Part shown: positions 45,180 through 54,853 of the stretch, one piece after another
Layout: every line of letters begins with the position of its first letter
Position numbering within the stretch: the stretch's first letter is position 1
Origin: DATFQE01 sp963733845
GTDB taxonomy: Bacteria > Actinomycetota > Thermoleophilia > Gaiellales > Gaiellaceae
NCBI GenBank assembly: GCA_963733845.1
Contig: CAVTEM010000007.1
Coordinates: forward strand, 868,001 to 932,000
Direction of reading: 5' to 3'
DNA: 64,000 bases
Translations under genes and position numbers: made by a program
The notes under the pieces: model-generated
The model's input: only the letters and a program-made list of their open reading frames with translations
The model's database searches: none
What the model was told of the DNA's origin: nothing

Positions 45180-48100
45180 TCAGTCGAGCCCGTAGGCGCG
45201 GAAGATCGTCTGGTTGATCCGGCTGCCGCCGGCATCGGTGGCCTCCAGGCGCAGCGACACGTTCTGCCGAGCCTGGTTGGCCGGGTGGTTCAGCGTGGCT
45301 TCGTACCTGCCGCCGCCGAGGCCGTCGAGCGTCACCCGGGTCCAGGTGGCGCCGTCGTTGTACGACACCCACAGCCTGGCGTCCGTCACCGCTGCCGGCG
45401 CCACCAGCTGCTGCCGGTGGATGGACAGCCCGATCTCGTGGCTCCCTCGCTCGGCGCGGTTCAGGAGGTCGAGCTCGCCCAGGTCGTAATCGGCGAGCAG
45501 GATCGGTTGCGCCTGCACGACGCCCGCCGGCGGAGCCGACGAGTTGAACGTCCAGACCGTGTCCGTGTCAGACGAGTACCGCGACCACGGCGTGCTCCGC
45601 GAGACCTCGAGCTCGGCCCGGTAGGTGGCCGGGCTGCCCGAGACCGGGAAGTCGCCGAAGAACTGCGGTCGCTCGGCGATCAGGGCGCCGTTCTCGTACA
45701 GCCGGAACCGCGGCTGGTCGATCCGCGAGTCCGCGATGCCGTACCGGTCCTGACCGCCCACGAACTCGGGCACGAAGCCCGTGATCGTGTTGCCCGTGCG
45801 CACGACCGGCTCACCGTCCTCGCCGCCGACCCCGTACGTGCGGATCACGCTCGGCCGGAGCGGCTGCTTGAACCAGTCGTCGTCGCCGAGGTTGCCCCGG
45901 TTCGGGTAGAGCACGAGCGGCTCCTGCTGCGTCCCCTCGAAGATGTGCTCGTTGGTCATCGAGGCCCAGCCGATGTGCTGCCAGCGGCTGTCGCCGGTCG
46001 AGACGAACTCCAGCCGCTCGAACGGCGTGTTGAGGTTGCGCACGCCCTCGAACGAGAAGTTCGAGTACGGCCGGAACGCGTGGTGCGCCTCGCCCGCGAG
46101 CCAGTCCTCGACGTGGCCGAAGTAGCGCCCGTTGACCCGCACGGTGTTCGTCCCGTCGACGGTGTGGCGGTTGCTCGCGTCGATGCCGCCCGGCTCCGGG
46201 AAGAGCACGTCGTAGATGTACGGGCTCTCCGGGATGCCCTTGGCGCTGCATCCGGACCGTGCCCTCCTCGAGCAGGCCGCGGATCAGCTCGCCCTGGTTC
46301 CTGGAGAGCGTCAGCACCGGTGCCGCCGACGGTTCGACGAGCCCGACCAGCAGCAGGCCCGGGACGTTGTTGTAGATCACGATCAGCCCGGCATCGCGCG
46401 CGTTCGCGTTGGCGATCTTCTGCTGGAACGTGAGCGTGCCCCGCTGGATCAGGACGATCTTGCCCCGCACGTCACGGCCCTCGTAGTCCTCCGGGCGTCC
46501 GAGCCCGACGTACTCCACGGGCAGGGTCGTCGTGCCGTCCACGAGCGGCGAACCGAACGCATAGGCGTGGTCGAGCGGGATCGTCTCGGGCCTCGTGACC
46601 GAGAGCTCGAGCTGTGGAGCCCGCAGGTTCCACTTGGAGTAGAACTCGTACTCGCCGACCGTCACCTGCTCGGTCGGGGCCGCGAACACCCGGTCGATCG
46701 GGAAGCCGGTCAGCAGGCTGCTCGTGAAGCTGCCCTGCTCCTCGCCCGCGCGGTAGTTGGCGACCGAGATCACGTTCGGCTCGGTCTTGCGGGTGGTGTC
46801 CGCGATCACCTCGGTCGCCGGCCTGGCGTCCGCGACGACCGTCGTGTCGCCGGTGACCTCGAACTGCGGGTCGCCCGCGATGCCGGTCTCGAGCGCGAAC
46901 ACCTGCGGCTCGTCGTAGGTGAACAGGAAGCCCATCGCGCTGTACGTGCCGGGCGGCACGCGCATCGAGACCGGCCCGTTGAACAGGTTGGCGCGACCGA
47001 CGAACTTGGTCGTGTCGTCCGCGTTGACCACGTCGACCCAGCTGATCCCGCGTGCCGGCCGTCCGTCGCGGGCGATGCCGTCGACGGTCAGGTTGTACAT
47101 CTCCGACTCCTTGTAGAAGCCGACCGGCGTGCGGACGACGACGCTGCCGTCCGCGCTCTCAGCGGTGAGGTAGCCGCCGTAGAGGCTCGGGTCTCCGAGG
47201 CCCTCGTCGACGGTGACGTCGACGCTGGCGGTCCCGCCTGCCGGCACGGTGACCGACGTTGCGCTCGCGGTCACCTGGCCGGGTGCGGTCGGAGTCCCGC
47301 CGCTGCCCGTGACCTCGAGGGTCAGGTCGAGCGTCACCGCGGCGGCGTTGCCGTTGGTGTATGTGATCGTCTTCGTGACGCGCTCCGGTGTGTCGTGCGG
47401 CCACGGGAAGAACCCGAAGTCAACCGGGGCCGGCGTCGCGTAGACCTTCTGCGAGAAGGCCCTGGCGACGTCGATCCGGCCGCCGCCCTGCTCGTACACG
47501 CTGTACGGGCCGGGAATCGACGTGCTGACGAGCGCCGACTTCAGCTCCTGCGGCGTCCAGAGCGGGAACTCCTGCTTGAGGATCGCCGCTGCACCAGCCA
47601 CGTGCGGGGTCGCCATCGAAGTGCCCGAGATCATCATGTAGATGCTGTCGACGATCGGGCCGAGGGTCGCTCCCGCAGCGCGGGGCGCGATGATGTCGAC
47701 GCCCGGCGCGGTGACGTCGGGCTTGATCGCGAAGTCGCCGAGCCGCGGGCCGCGGCCGGAGAAGTCGGCGAGCACGTTGCTCTTGCTGACGGCTCCAACT
47801 GTGAGCGCGCTGTTCGCCGTTCCGGGCGTCGTGACGCTCTGCGCCCCGAAGAAGCCGAAGTTGCCAGCTGCGATCGTGAACAGGACGCCGCTGTCGGCGG
47901 TGATCCGGTTGACGGCCTGGGCGAGCGGGTCGGTGCCGTCGGTGGTGCCGCCCTGGAGGCTCATGGAGATGACCTCGGCGCCGTTGGCCGCGGCCCACTC
48001 CATCCCGCCGATGATCCAGGAATCGAGGCCCGAGCCGAAGTCGTTCAGCACCTTGCCGTTCATGAGCCTCGCGCCGGGCGCCACGCCCTTGCGTGACACG

Positions 48101-49011
48101 GCCGACCCGACGCCGGTTCCGGCGACGGTTCCGGCCACGTGCGTTCCGTGCCCGAAGACGTCGTTCGGCGAAGCCGCGTCGCTGAAGTTCATCTCGGCGA
48201 CGACCTTGCCGGTGAGATCCGGATGGCTCTTGTCGATGCCCGTGTCGAGCACCGCGACGTCGACCCCGGTGCCGTCGAACCCGGCCGCCCACGCTGCGGG
48301 CGCGCCGATCTGGGGCACGCTCTCGGCGAGCGCGGCCTTGACCCGCTCGTCGAGGTGGATCGACTTGATGCCCGCGAAGGGGCCCGAGCGCCAGAAGCGC
48401 TCGCCCTTGCGCTGCCTCAGCGCGGGAGCGTCGGCCCTGACCTGGGACTTCAGCGCCCGGCCGAACGTCCGCGCGCGGGACTTGAGCTCCCGGCCCGCGA
48501 AGGCGTTGATCGAGCGCAGCACCCGGGTCTTCGTCATCCCGGCCGGCATCGTCGTGCGCTTGGAGCCCGCCCGGTAGGACACGATCACCGGCGTCGTTGC
48601 GGAGGCCTTGTCGGCGAACCCCTGCTCGACGAGCGCCGTCAGGTTGAACAGCTGCCGGTCGAGCTGCTTGCCGAGGTACGGGCCGACCTCGACCGGATAC
48701 ACGTAGACATCGCCGTCCTCCTGGACGGCGTTGAAGCTGCGAAAGACGTTCTTGTAGCCCCTCGGGCCGCTCTGGTCTGGAACCGTCGCGGTCTTGGCGC
48801 CGTTCGAGAGGACGTTCAGGACGACGCGGTCGCCGGTCACGAGCGTGATCGTGTGACTGCGCTTCACGGTCACGCGCGCGTTGGCGCTGTCCGCTCTGGG
48901 CGCGGCTCCCGCCGCCAGCACGGTGCTCGCGACCACTGCGAGCGCCGCGATGGCGAGAACCTTCGGGATTGCGCTCGCGCGCTCCCGCGCCTTCACCCCA
49001 CGTTCGGGCAT
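45180..49011 (-). CDS. Large secreted subtilisin-like serine protease (S8), one frameshift
   Basis: About 1277 residues. Signal peptide (about 15-43; VLAIAALAVVASTVLAAGA), propeptide to about 235, then S8 catalytic domain with Asp256 (VAVLDTGID), His288 (GHGTHVAG), oxyanion Asn384 (AAGNFG) and Ser465 (SGTSMATPHVAG). After it come an Fn3-like region, a PA insert (RGTLTFQQKIANANARDAGLIV, about 860-900), and a beta-sandwich tail near the C-terminus. Frame shifts near 46246. No sortase motif seen. ATG at 49011 after AAGGGGGGAA. Extracellular peptide supply is likely. The LAL regulator gene lies just upstream, same strand. Confidence 0.93.
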
Positions 49012-49130
49012 GTTCCCCCCTTATGTCGAGCCCCGCGTCCGGCGGGCGGGCCGGTCCACGCAGCTTTGAGCGGGGCAGGCTAGGTCGAGGGCGCCTTGTT
49101 GCATAGAGGGAGGCACCCCCATTTATCGCG

Positions 49131-52088
49131 CTACGAGTGGGCGGTCAGCTTCGCGTCGGGGAAGCCAAGGCGTTCGGGCAGCTCCCAGCGGGACGTCGCC
49201 GAGAGCTTGCGCATCGCCGAGCTGAGGTGGCGCTCGACGGTCTTGCGCGAGAGGAACAGCGCAACGGCGATCTCCCGGTTGCTCAGCCCCTCGCAGGCGA
49301 GGCGGGCGACCTCGGTCTCGCGCGGGGACAGGTCGCTGCCGTAACCCTTGCGGCCGCCGCGATAGGGGACGATCACGCCGTGCTCGCGCAGGGTGCGCCG
49401 GACGCGCGCCTCGTCCCAGGCCGCTCCGAGCTCGTGGAACTCGGCGCGCACCTCGAGCAGCAGCTCGCGGCCGCGGCCGGCCGCCTCGAGCAGGCAGCGC
49501 CCGACCCCCTCGGCCGCCTTCGCCGCCTCGTAGGGCCGCGGAAGCTCGCGCCAGGCCAGTTCCGCCTCACCGTACAACTCGGCCGCGCGGTCGACCTCGC
49601 CCCGACTCTCCGCCAACTGCGCACGGCAGAGCGTCAACGCGGCGGCCGCGGCGGGTGCGTCGCGGCCCGAGAGCCCAGCCGCGAACTCGTTCGTGAGCTG
49701 GTCTGCCTCCTGCGCCCGGCCGGAATCGGCCAGGCCTTTCACCAGCGCGGGCGCGACCTCGGCCGCCCACAGCCAGATCCCCTTCTGACGAACCGTCGCG
49801 AGCGCCGGTCCCGCGGCCTCGACCGCTTCCTCCGGCCGGCCCTCGGCGAGCTTGATTCGCGCCAGCGCGCCGGCTACCCACGACAGAACGGGGCCCTCTC
49901 CGCGGAAGTCGTCCCTCAGCGGCTCGAGCAGCTCCTCGGCTGCGTGCACGTCGCCGCGCGCGAGCTGCAGGAGCCCGAGCACGGCCTGGGCGTCCGTTCG
50001 GACCGCGGCCCAGTCGCCCCACGTCTCCATGTAGAAGCGAGCCCGGTCTTCGAGCCCCTCCCAGGAGCCCTGGACCCAGTCCAGCTGCAGCTTGGTCAGC
50101 TTGAGCGCCGCCGTCGTCGGAGGGAGCCCGCTGTTCGCCAGCAGTCCGAGCCCCTCCGCGATGAACTCCTCCGCGCGGCGGTAGTGGCCGAGGTGGAGGA
50201 GCGCGTCGGCGAGGTTGCCCGCGCCCCTGACGGCCTGCTTCAGCTCGTCCTGGCCGGCACGTGGAGCCGGTATCTCGCCCACGGCCTGCCAGCCCCTGGG
50301 GTCGGCGGCGTAGAGCAAGAGCGTCGCCCGATCGGCCGCCACCGAGATCCGTACGGCCCGCTTGGACGAGCGCGCAGCGGTGGCGACCGCCCGGTCGAGC
50401 CAGTCGAACTGCTCCTCGAGGCGTCCGCCGGTGACCCAGGGGAGCGCGAGCAGGACCATCGCCTCCGCCGCGAGCGACGGGCGCCTCGCCAGATCGGGGA
50501 GGGCCCGGGTCGTCTCGTCGTACGCGGCCTCGTTCTCGCCGTCCTGGATCAGCAGGCGGGCGAGCCAGAGGCGCACCTCGCCGCGCGTGCCCGGTGCGAG
50601 TTGCTCCTCGTCCAGGACCCGCCTGAGGATCTCGATCGCGTCGCCGTGGGCGAGGCAGTAGCGGGCGTGCCCCGCCAGCTTTGTCGCCAGCCGCGCCTTG
50701 GTCGCGGGCGGCAGGCTGGGCACGGCGACCGCCTCCTTGAGGAAGCGGTACGCGGTCGCGTCGTCCTCGAGTGACGTGGCCCGGTCGGCCGCGGCCTCGG
50801 CGCAGCGGATCCACTCCGCCGTCCGCCCTGCCCCGCGGTAGTGGTGAGCAAGCCGGGCGAGCGGTCGCTCGGGTGCGCCCTCGAGCACTCGGGCGGCGCT
50901 CAGGTGCAGCCGCCGCCGGACCGGCGAGGGCACAGCGTCCTCGACTGCCTGGCGCGCGAGCACGTGACGGAAGCCGTAGACGCCCTCGCGGGTCTCGACC
51001 AGCAGCGCCGACGAGAGCGCCTCGGCGAGTACCTCGTCCTGGTGGGTGGCCGACAGCTCCGCGACCTGCACCAGCTCCTGCTCGGTGGCCGGCGCGCCCA
51101 GGACGGCGGCCGACTGCACGATTCGCCGGGCCTCGGGGGCGAGCCGGTCGAGGCGCTCGAGAATGGAGTCGCGGAGCGCGCCCGGCACGCCCAGCTCGTC
51201 GAGTGAGCTCGGGAACAGGAGTTGCCTGCCATTCAGCAGGTCGGGCCGGTCTCGCAGCATGCGCAGCAGCTCCTCGAGTGCGAACGGCAGGCCACCGCTG
51301 CTTTCGAACAGGTAGTCCGCGAGCTGTGTCGAGACGTCGTCCGTCTCGAGGATGCTCGACATCAGGTTGCGCGCCTGTTGCCGGTCGAGCGGCCGCAGCG
51401 GGACGTGTGCGCCGTGGGTCGTGCCGGGCAGGCGACCCGCCAGCCGGGGCAGCGGCGAGGCCTCCGGAAGATCCTCGCGGCGATACGTGCAGACGAGCGT
51501 GAGCTCGGGCGGGAGTTGCGGGGCGAGGAAGCAGAGCAGCTCGACGGTTGCGTCGTCCGCCCAGTGCAGGTCCTCCAGCACGACGACCGCGGAGCCGAGC
51601 GCACGCAGGAGCTCCCGCACCGCCCGGAACAGGCGATGGCGCTCGGCGTGCCGGTCGCCGAGCGGCTCGGGCGCCTCGGGAAGCCGGGTCGCGAGCTCGG
51701 GGAGCAGGGGCCTGAGCGCGCCGGTCACCGGTTGCAGCCGACGCGAGGCGAGCCGCGCGTCGCGGAGCGCCTCCACGACCGGGCCGAGGGGGAAGGGCTC
51801 CCCGAGCTGCTGGCAGCCGCCGAGGTAGTGCGGCCGAGCCCGCAGCTGCTCGTGTGCGAGCAGCTCCGCCACGATCCTCGTCTTGCCGATCCCGGCCTCG
51901 CCCTCGACGAGCGCGAGCGCGGGCGTGTGCGCGGCCGCCTCGAGCAGCAGTGTCAGCTCGGGCTCGCGGCCGACCAGGATCGGCGAGCTGAGGCGCCCGA
52001 GCGGGGCCTCCGTCGTCGACGGGTAGCGGCCGCCTTCAACCCGTGCCGTAGCAAGTCCATGACCCCCCGACACGTAGGTCTTGGACAC
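49131..52088 (-). CDS. LAL-type LuxR-family regulator with AAA/STAND ATPase
   Basis: 985 residues. N-terminal ATPase with Walker A GEAGIGKT (63-70) and Walker B VVVLEDLHWAD (168-178), long helical TPR-like middle (about 430-880), and C-terminal LuxR HTH: LSPRETEVARLACEGLSNREIAVALFLSRKTVERHLSSAMRKL (about 921-965; recognition region NREIAVALF..TVERH). LAL proteins are large actinobacterial activators. The start is GTG at 52088; other GTG codons 15 to 18 nt in are possible. The first ~35 residues look non-conserved. It precedes the subtilase gene by 119 nt, suggesting control of it. Confidence 0.93.
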   Translation of the reverse strand: MSKTYVSGGHGLATARVEGGRYPSTTEAPLGRLSSPILVGREPELTLLLEAAAHTPALALVEGEAGIGKTRIVAELLAHEQLRARPHYLGGCQQLGEPFPLGPVVEALRDARLASRRLQPVTGALRPLLPELATRLPEAPEPLGDRHAERHRLFRAVRELLRALGSAVVVLEDLHWADDATVELLCFLAPQLPPELTLVCTYRREDLPEASPLPRLAGRLPGTTHGAHVPLRPLDRQQARNLMSSILETDDVSTQLADYLFESSGGLPFALEELLRMLRDRPDLLNGRQLLFPSSLDELGVPGALRDSILERLDRLAPEARRIVQSAAVLGAPATEQELVQVAELSATHQDEVLAEALSSALLVETREGVYGFRHVLARQAVEDAVPSPVRRRLHLSAARVLEGAPERPLARLAHHYRGAGRTAEWIRCAEAAADRATSLEDDATAYRFLKEAVAVPSLPPATKARLATKLAGHARYCLAHGDAIEILRRVLDEEQLAPGTRGEVRLWLARLLIQDGENEAAYDETTRALPDLARRPSLAAEAMVLLALPWVTGGRLEEQFDWLDRAVATAARSSKRAVRISVAADRATLLLYAADPRGWQAVGEIPAPRAGQDELKQAVRGAGNLADALLHLGHYRRAEEFIAEGLGLLANSGLPPTTAALKLTKLQLDWVQGSWEGLEDRARFYMETWGDWAAVRTDAQAVLGLLQLARGDVHAAEELLEPLRDDFRGEGPVLSWVAGALARIKLAEGRPEEAVEAAGPALATVRQKGIWLWAAEVAPALVKGLADSGRAQEADQLTNEFAAGLSGRDAPAAAAALTLCRAQLAESRGEVDRAAELYGEAELAWRELPRPYEAAKAAEGVGRCLLEAAGRGRELLLEVRAEFHELGAAWDEARVRRTLREHGVIVPYRGGRKGYGSDLSPRETEVARLACEGLSNREIAVALFLSRKTVERHLSSAMRKLSATSRWELPERLGFPDAKLTAHS

Positions 52089-52126
52089 TACTTGCCCCGG
52101 TCAGCGCGGGGCGCGGTTGAACGCGT

Positions 52127-52246
52127 CTAGCGCGTGCCGCGGAGCAGGAACGGCTTGAGTTTGGTCGGCGCGGGCGCCGCGGCATGCGCGGCGGGCACCA
52201 CCACGAGGGCGGCGAGCGCGACCACGGTGAGACGAACGAGGCGCAT
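52127..52246 (-). CDS. Tiny secreted peptide, hypothetical
   Basis: 39 residues from ATG 52246 (RBS GGGGAG): MRLVRLTVVALAALVV is a clear signal sequence, cut after AHAAA, leaving about 17 mature residues APAPTKLKPFLLRGTR. It may be a genuine exported peptide, or a longer secreted protein truncated by a frameshift: in another frame the sequence goes on to LDAFNRAPR. It lies downstream of the two palindromes at 52316-52385. Not recognised as any family. Confidence 0.4.
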   Translation of the reverse strand: MRLVRLTVVALAALVVVPAAHAAAPAPTKLKPFLLRGTR

Positions 52247-52315
52247 GACTCCCCGTGGTTGTCGGCAGGTTCCCTCGAACAGGCGTCCCTCGAACGATGG
52301 GCGACCCGGGGCCAA

Positions 52316-52385
52316 GTAACAGACTGTTACAAGCGCTTGGATCCGCGTCCGGCGGCCGTTCCCGCCGCAAGTAACAGTCTGTTAC
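52316..52385. promoter_or_regulatory. Two copies of a 15-bp palindrome, GTAACAGWCTGTTAC
   Basis: Perfect palindromes at 52316-52330 and 52371-52385, differing only in the central base. Centres 55 bp apart, about five helical turns, which suits cooperative or looped binding. They resemble TetR-family operators. They lie upstream of the tiny secreted peptide (minus strand), the second touching the amidase stop. No TetR-like gene is in this window. Confidence 0.7.
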
Positions 52386-53461
52386 TAGCTCAGCGCGGCT
52401 TCGAGCGCCTCGCCCACCGCCAGGACGAGGGCGTCCGTTCCCGGGCGGCCGACGAGCTGGACGGAAGCCGGCAAGCCGTCTTCGGCCGGGCCGCACGGCA
52501 GGGCCAGAGCGGGCCAGCCGAGCGCGTTGAACGGGAGCGTGAACTGGATCATGCGCTCGCGGATCTCGAGGTCGTCGGTCCCGGCAGGCGGCGCGACCAT
52601 GGCCAGGGTCGGCGTGAGCAGGAGGTCGGCGCCGCCGAGCGCGTCGTCGGCGGCCGCCCGGAACGTCTCGCGCGAGCGGCGGGCCGCCTCCGCGTCGCCC
52701 TCGGTGACTTCGAGGCAGCGCCCGACCTTGGTGCGGACGTTGTCGCCGTACTCGTCTGCGTGCTCCTCGAACAGGCTGCGGTGCACGTCCGCGACCTCGC
52801 GCATGAACAGCGCCGAGACCCCGTCGTACAGCGGGAAGTCGACCGCGCGGGTGCGGGCGAAGAGCTCCGCGGCGGCCTCGACGCGCCCGCGCACGAGCGG
52901 CTCGGCGCGCTCCGTCCAGGCGACACCGACTTCGACCTCGTCCAGTGCGACCGTGCGCTCCGGCCTGAACCCCGGCGCGAGCACCTCCAGCTGTGTCGAG
53001 CAGTCCGCCACCGAGCGCGCCATCGGCCCCGCGTGGTCGAAGCTGGGCGCGAGCGGGAAGCAGCCCTCGAGCGAGACCAGGCCGAAGGTCGGCTTGAAGC
53101 CGACGATTCCGCAGCACGCTGCCGGGATGCGGATCGAGCCGCCCGAGTCCGACCCGAGCGCGGCGTCGGCCAGGCCCGCCGCGAGGGCCGCCGCCGAGCC
53201 GCCGCTCGAACCCCCGGCCATGCGTCCCGGCGCGATCGGGTTCGGCACCCAGCCGAAGTGCGGGTTCTCGGAGGTGACGCCGTAGGCGAACTCGTGCAGG
53301 TTGGTCTTGCCGACGTTGGCGTAGCCGGCCTCCTGCAGCAGCCGCACGGCCTCGGCGTCACGGTCGGGGACGTGCTCCGCGAAGATCGCCGACCCGTACG
53401 TCGTGGTCAGCCCGGCCGTGTCGAACAGGTCCTTGACGGCGAGCCTGATACCCGGGCCCAC
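52385..53461 (-). CDS. Amidase-signature hydrolase, N-terminus short
   Basis: Ser-cisSer-Lys amidase. 358 residues from GTG 53461, about 70 to 100 fewer than usual. Catalytic Lys in LAVKDLFDTAG, then GKTNLHEFAYG, the Gly-Ser rich stretch MAGGSSGGSAAAL and DSGGSIRIPAACCG with the nucleophile Ser, and HGLVSLEG-like FGLVSLEGCFPLAPSFDHAGP. Before the GTG the frame still reads IFLARPESV, so the true start may lie about 30 nt earlier at an odd codon. Follows the oxidase genes on the same strand. Substrate unknown; not evidently GatA since no GatB/C. Confidence 0.87.
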   Translation of the reverse strand: MGPGIRLAVKDLFDTAGLTTTYGSAIFAEHVPDRDAEAVRLLQEAGYANVGKTNLHEFAYGVTSENPHFGWVPNPIAPGRMAGGSSGGSAAALAAGLADAALGSDSGGSIRIPAACCGIVGFKPTFGLVSLEGCFPLAPSFDHAGPMARSVADCSTQLEVLAPGFRPERTVALDEVEVGVAWTERAEPLVRGRVEAAAELFARTRAVDFPLYDGVSALFMREVADVHRSLFEEHADEYGDNVRTKVGRCLEVTEGDAEAARRSRETFRAAADDALGGADLLLTPTLAMVAPPAGTDDLEIRERMIQFTLPFNALGWPALALPCGPAEDGLPASVQLVGRPGTDALVLAVGEALEAALS

Positions 53462-53495
53462 CGACTCGGGCCTGGCGAGGAAGATCCCCGCGGGC

Positions 53496-53669
53496 TCAGT
53501 CGAGCCAGAGATAGGCGAACGCGACGAGCACCGTGCCGGCGAAGAGCAGGAGGAAGATCCCGAAGAGCGCCAGACCCCAGGCCACGTTCTTGCGGGCCAG
53601 CGCGACGCTCGGGTCGACCGGCGGCACGGTCGTCCGCGGCGGAGGCGGCTGGGGGACGGGCTCGGTCAC
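53496..53669 (-). CDS. Small single-TM membrane protein in the oxidase cluster
   Basis: 57 residues: Pro-rich cytoplasmic N-terminus (VPQPPPPRTTVPPVDP), then one TM helix (NVAWGLALFGIFLLLFAGTVLVAFAYLW). GTG at 53669 overlaps the ctaB stop (GTGA), so it is translationally coupled to the heme-copper oxidase operon. Possible small oxidase subunit or assembly factor; no known family recognised. The amidase GTG starts 35 nt on. Confidence 0.7.
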   Translation of the reverse strand: MTEPVPQPPPPRTTVPPVDPSVALARKNVAWGLALFGIFLLLFAGTVLVAFAYLWLD

Positions 53670-54853
53670 GTGAGTAGCGGGTCGACGGCCATGGCCACGA
53701 AGAGCAGGGCGAGGTACGCGAGCGAGTAGTGGAAGAGGCCGCTCGCACGCGCGGGCGTCGGCTCTACGCGCAGGCGCCAGGCCAGCAGGAGGAACCAGGC
53801 GCCGAGCACGGCCGCGGATGCCAGGTACACCGCCCCGAACGTGCGCCAGGCGACGGGCAGCAGCGTCACGCCCACGAGCACGAGCGAGTAGAGGACGATC
53901 TGCCGCGTCGTCTCCCGCTCGCCGCGGACGACCGGCAGCATCGGGATGCGAGCGTTCTCGTAGTCGCGCCGGATCAGGAGCGCCAGCGCCCAGAAGTGCG
54001 GCGGCGTCCAGAAGAAGACGATCGCGAACAGGAGCAGCGCGGGGAGTGCGAGGTTTCCGGTCGCGGCCGCATAGCCCACGAGCGGCGGCACCGCGCCTGC
54101 CGCGCCGCCGATGACGATGTTCTGTGGGGTCGACCGCTTCAGCCAGCGCGTGTACACGAGCACGTAGAAGAGGTTGCCCACCAGGGCGAGCACGGCGGTC
54201 AGCACGTTCGCGAGCGACGCGAGCAGGACGAACGAGAGCGCCGAGAGCGCCAGCCCGAACTCCAGTGCGCGGCTCGCCGGGACGCGTCCGGTCGCGACCG
54301 GACGGGCGCGCGTGCGCTTGCCCATCAGCTGGTCGATGTCGGCGTCGAGCACGTGGTTGAGCGCGCTCGCGCCGCCGCACGCCAGGGCGAGACCGAGCAG
54401 CATCACCGCCAGGTCGCCGAGCGGGGGCACGCCCTGCGCTCCGACGAACATGCCGCCCGCGCCGGTGATCAGCAGGAGCGACATGATCCTCGGCTTCGTC
54501 AGGGTGACGTAGTCGCGCCACGGGCCCGACGGCGCCGGCTCGCCGCGGAAGGCCTGTGCGACCGCGACGAGGCAGGCGGCAAGCGCGGCAGAGGCCAGGA
54601 CGACGTGCAGCACCGGCTGCGTGACCGCGGCGGCAGCCCCGAACAGGACGAGGGCCACGACGGAGGCCGGCAACAGCTGCCGGTGCGCCACCCAGGCGGC
54701 GACGATCAGCGCGACGAGCGGCGGGACGGCAAGCACGGAGGCCGCGCGGTGAACGTCCCCGCCGACGGTGCCGCTGACCACCGCGACGAGCGCGCCGGCC
54801 GCGGCGCCCAGCGCGGTCAGTCGGAGCCAGGGTCCCGGAGAGACGCTACGCAC
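53666..54853 (-). CDS. ctaB: Protoheme IX farnesyltransferase (heme O synthase) with fused N-terminal CtaA-like half domain
   Basis: Adds the farnesyl tail to heme b for heme-copper oxidase. 395 residues. The C-terminal ~280 residues are a UbiA-type CtaB with NHVLDADIDQLMGKRTRARP (N/D-x3-D motif, residues about 168-185) and FFWTPPHFWALAL and YENARIPMLPVV. The first ~110 residues hold four TM segments with two His at spacing typical of half of CtaA heme A synthase (VHRAAS, VLHVVLASAAL). So it seems a partial CtaA-CtaB fusion, as known in Thermus for a full one. GTG at 54853 overlaps the ctaD stop by 8 nt. Confidence 0.9.
   Translation of the reverse strand: MRSVSPGPWLRLTALGAAAGALVAVVSGTVGGDVHRAASVLAVPPLVALIVAAWVAHRQLLPASVVALVLFGAAAAVTQPVLHVVLASAALAACLVAVAQAFRGEPAPSGPWRDYVTLTKPRIMSLLLITGAGGMFVGAQGVPPLGDLAVMLLGLALACGGASALNHVLDADIDQLMGKRTRARPVATGRVPASRALEFGLALSALSFVLLASLANVLTAVLALVGNLFYVLVYTRWLKRSTPQNIVIGGAAGAVPPLVGYAAATGNLALPALLLFAIVFFWTPPHFWALALLIRRDYENARIPMLPVVRGERETTRQIVLYSLVLVGVTLLPVAWRTFGAVYLASAAVLGAWFLLLAWRLRVEPTPARASGLFHYSLAYLALLFVAMAVDPLLT

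Noticed and set aside
52316..52385. CRISPR array or transposon end
   Set aside because: Only two copies, each a palindrome, with unequal and single spacer and no cas or transposase gene.
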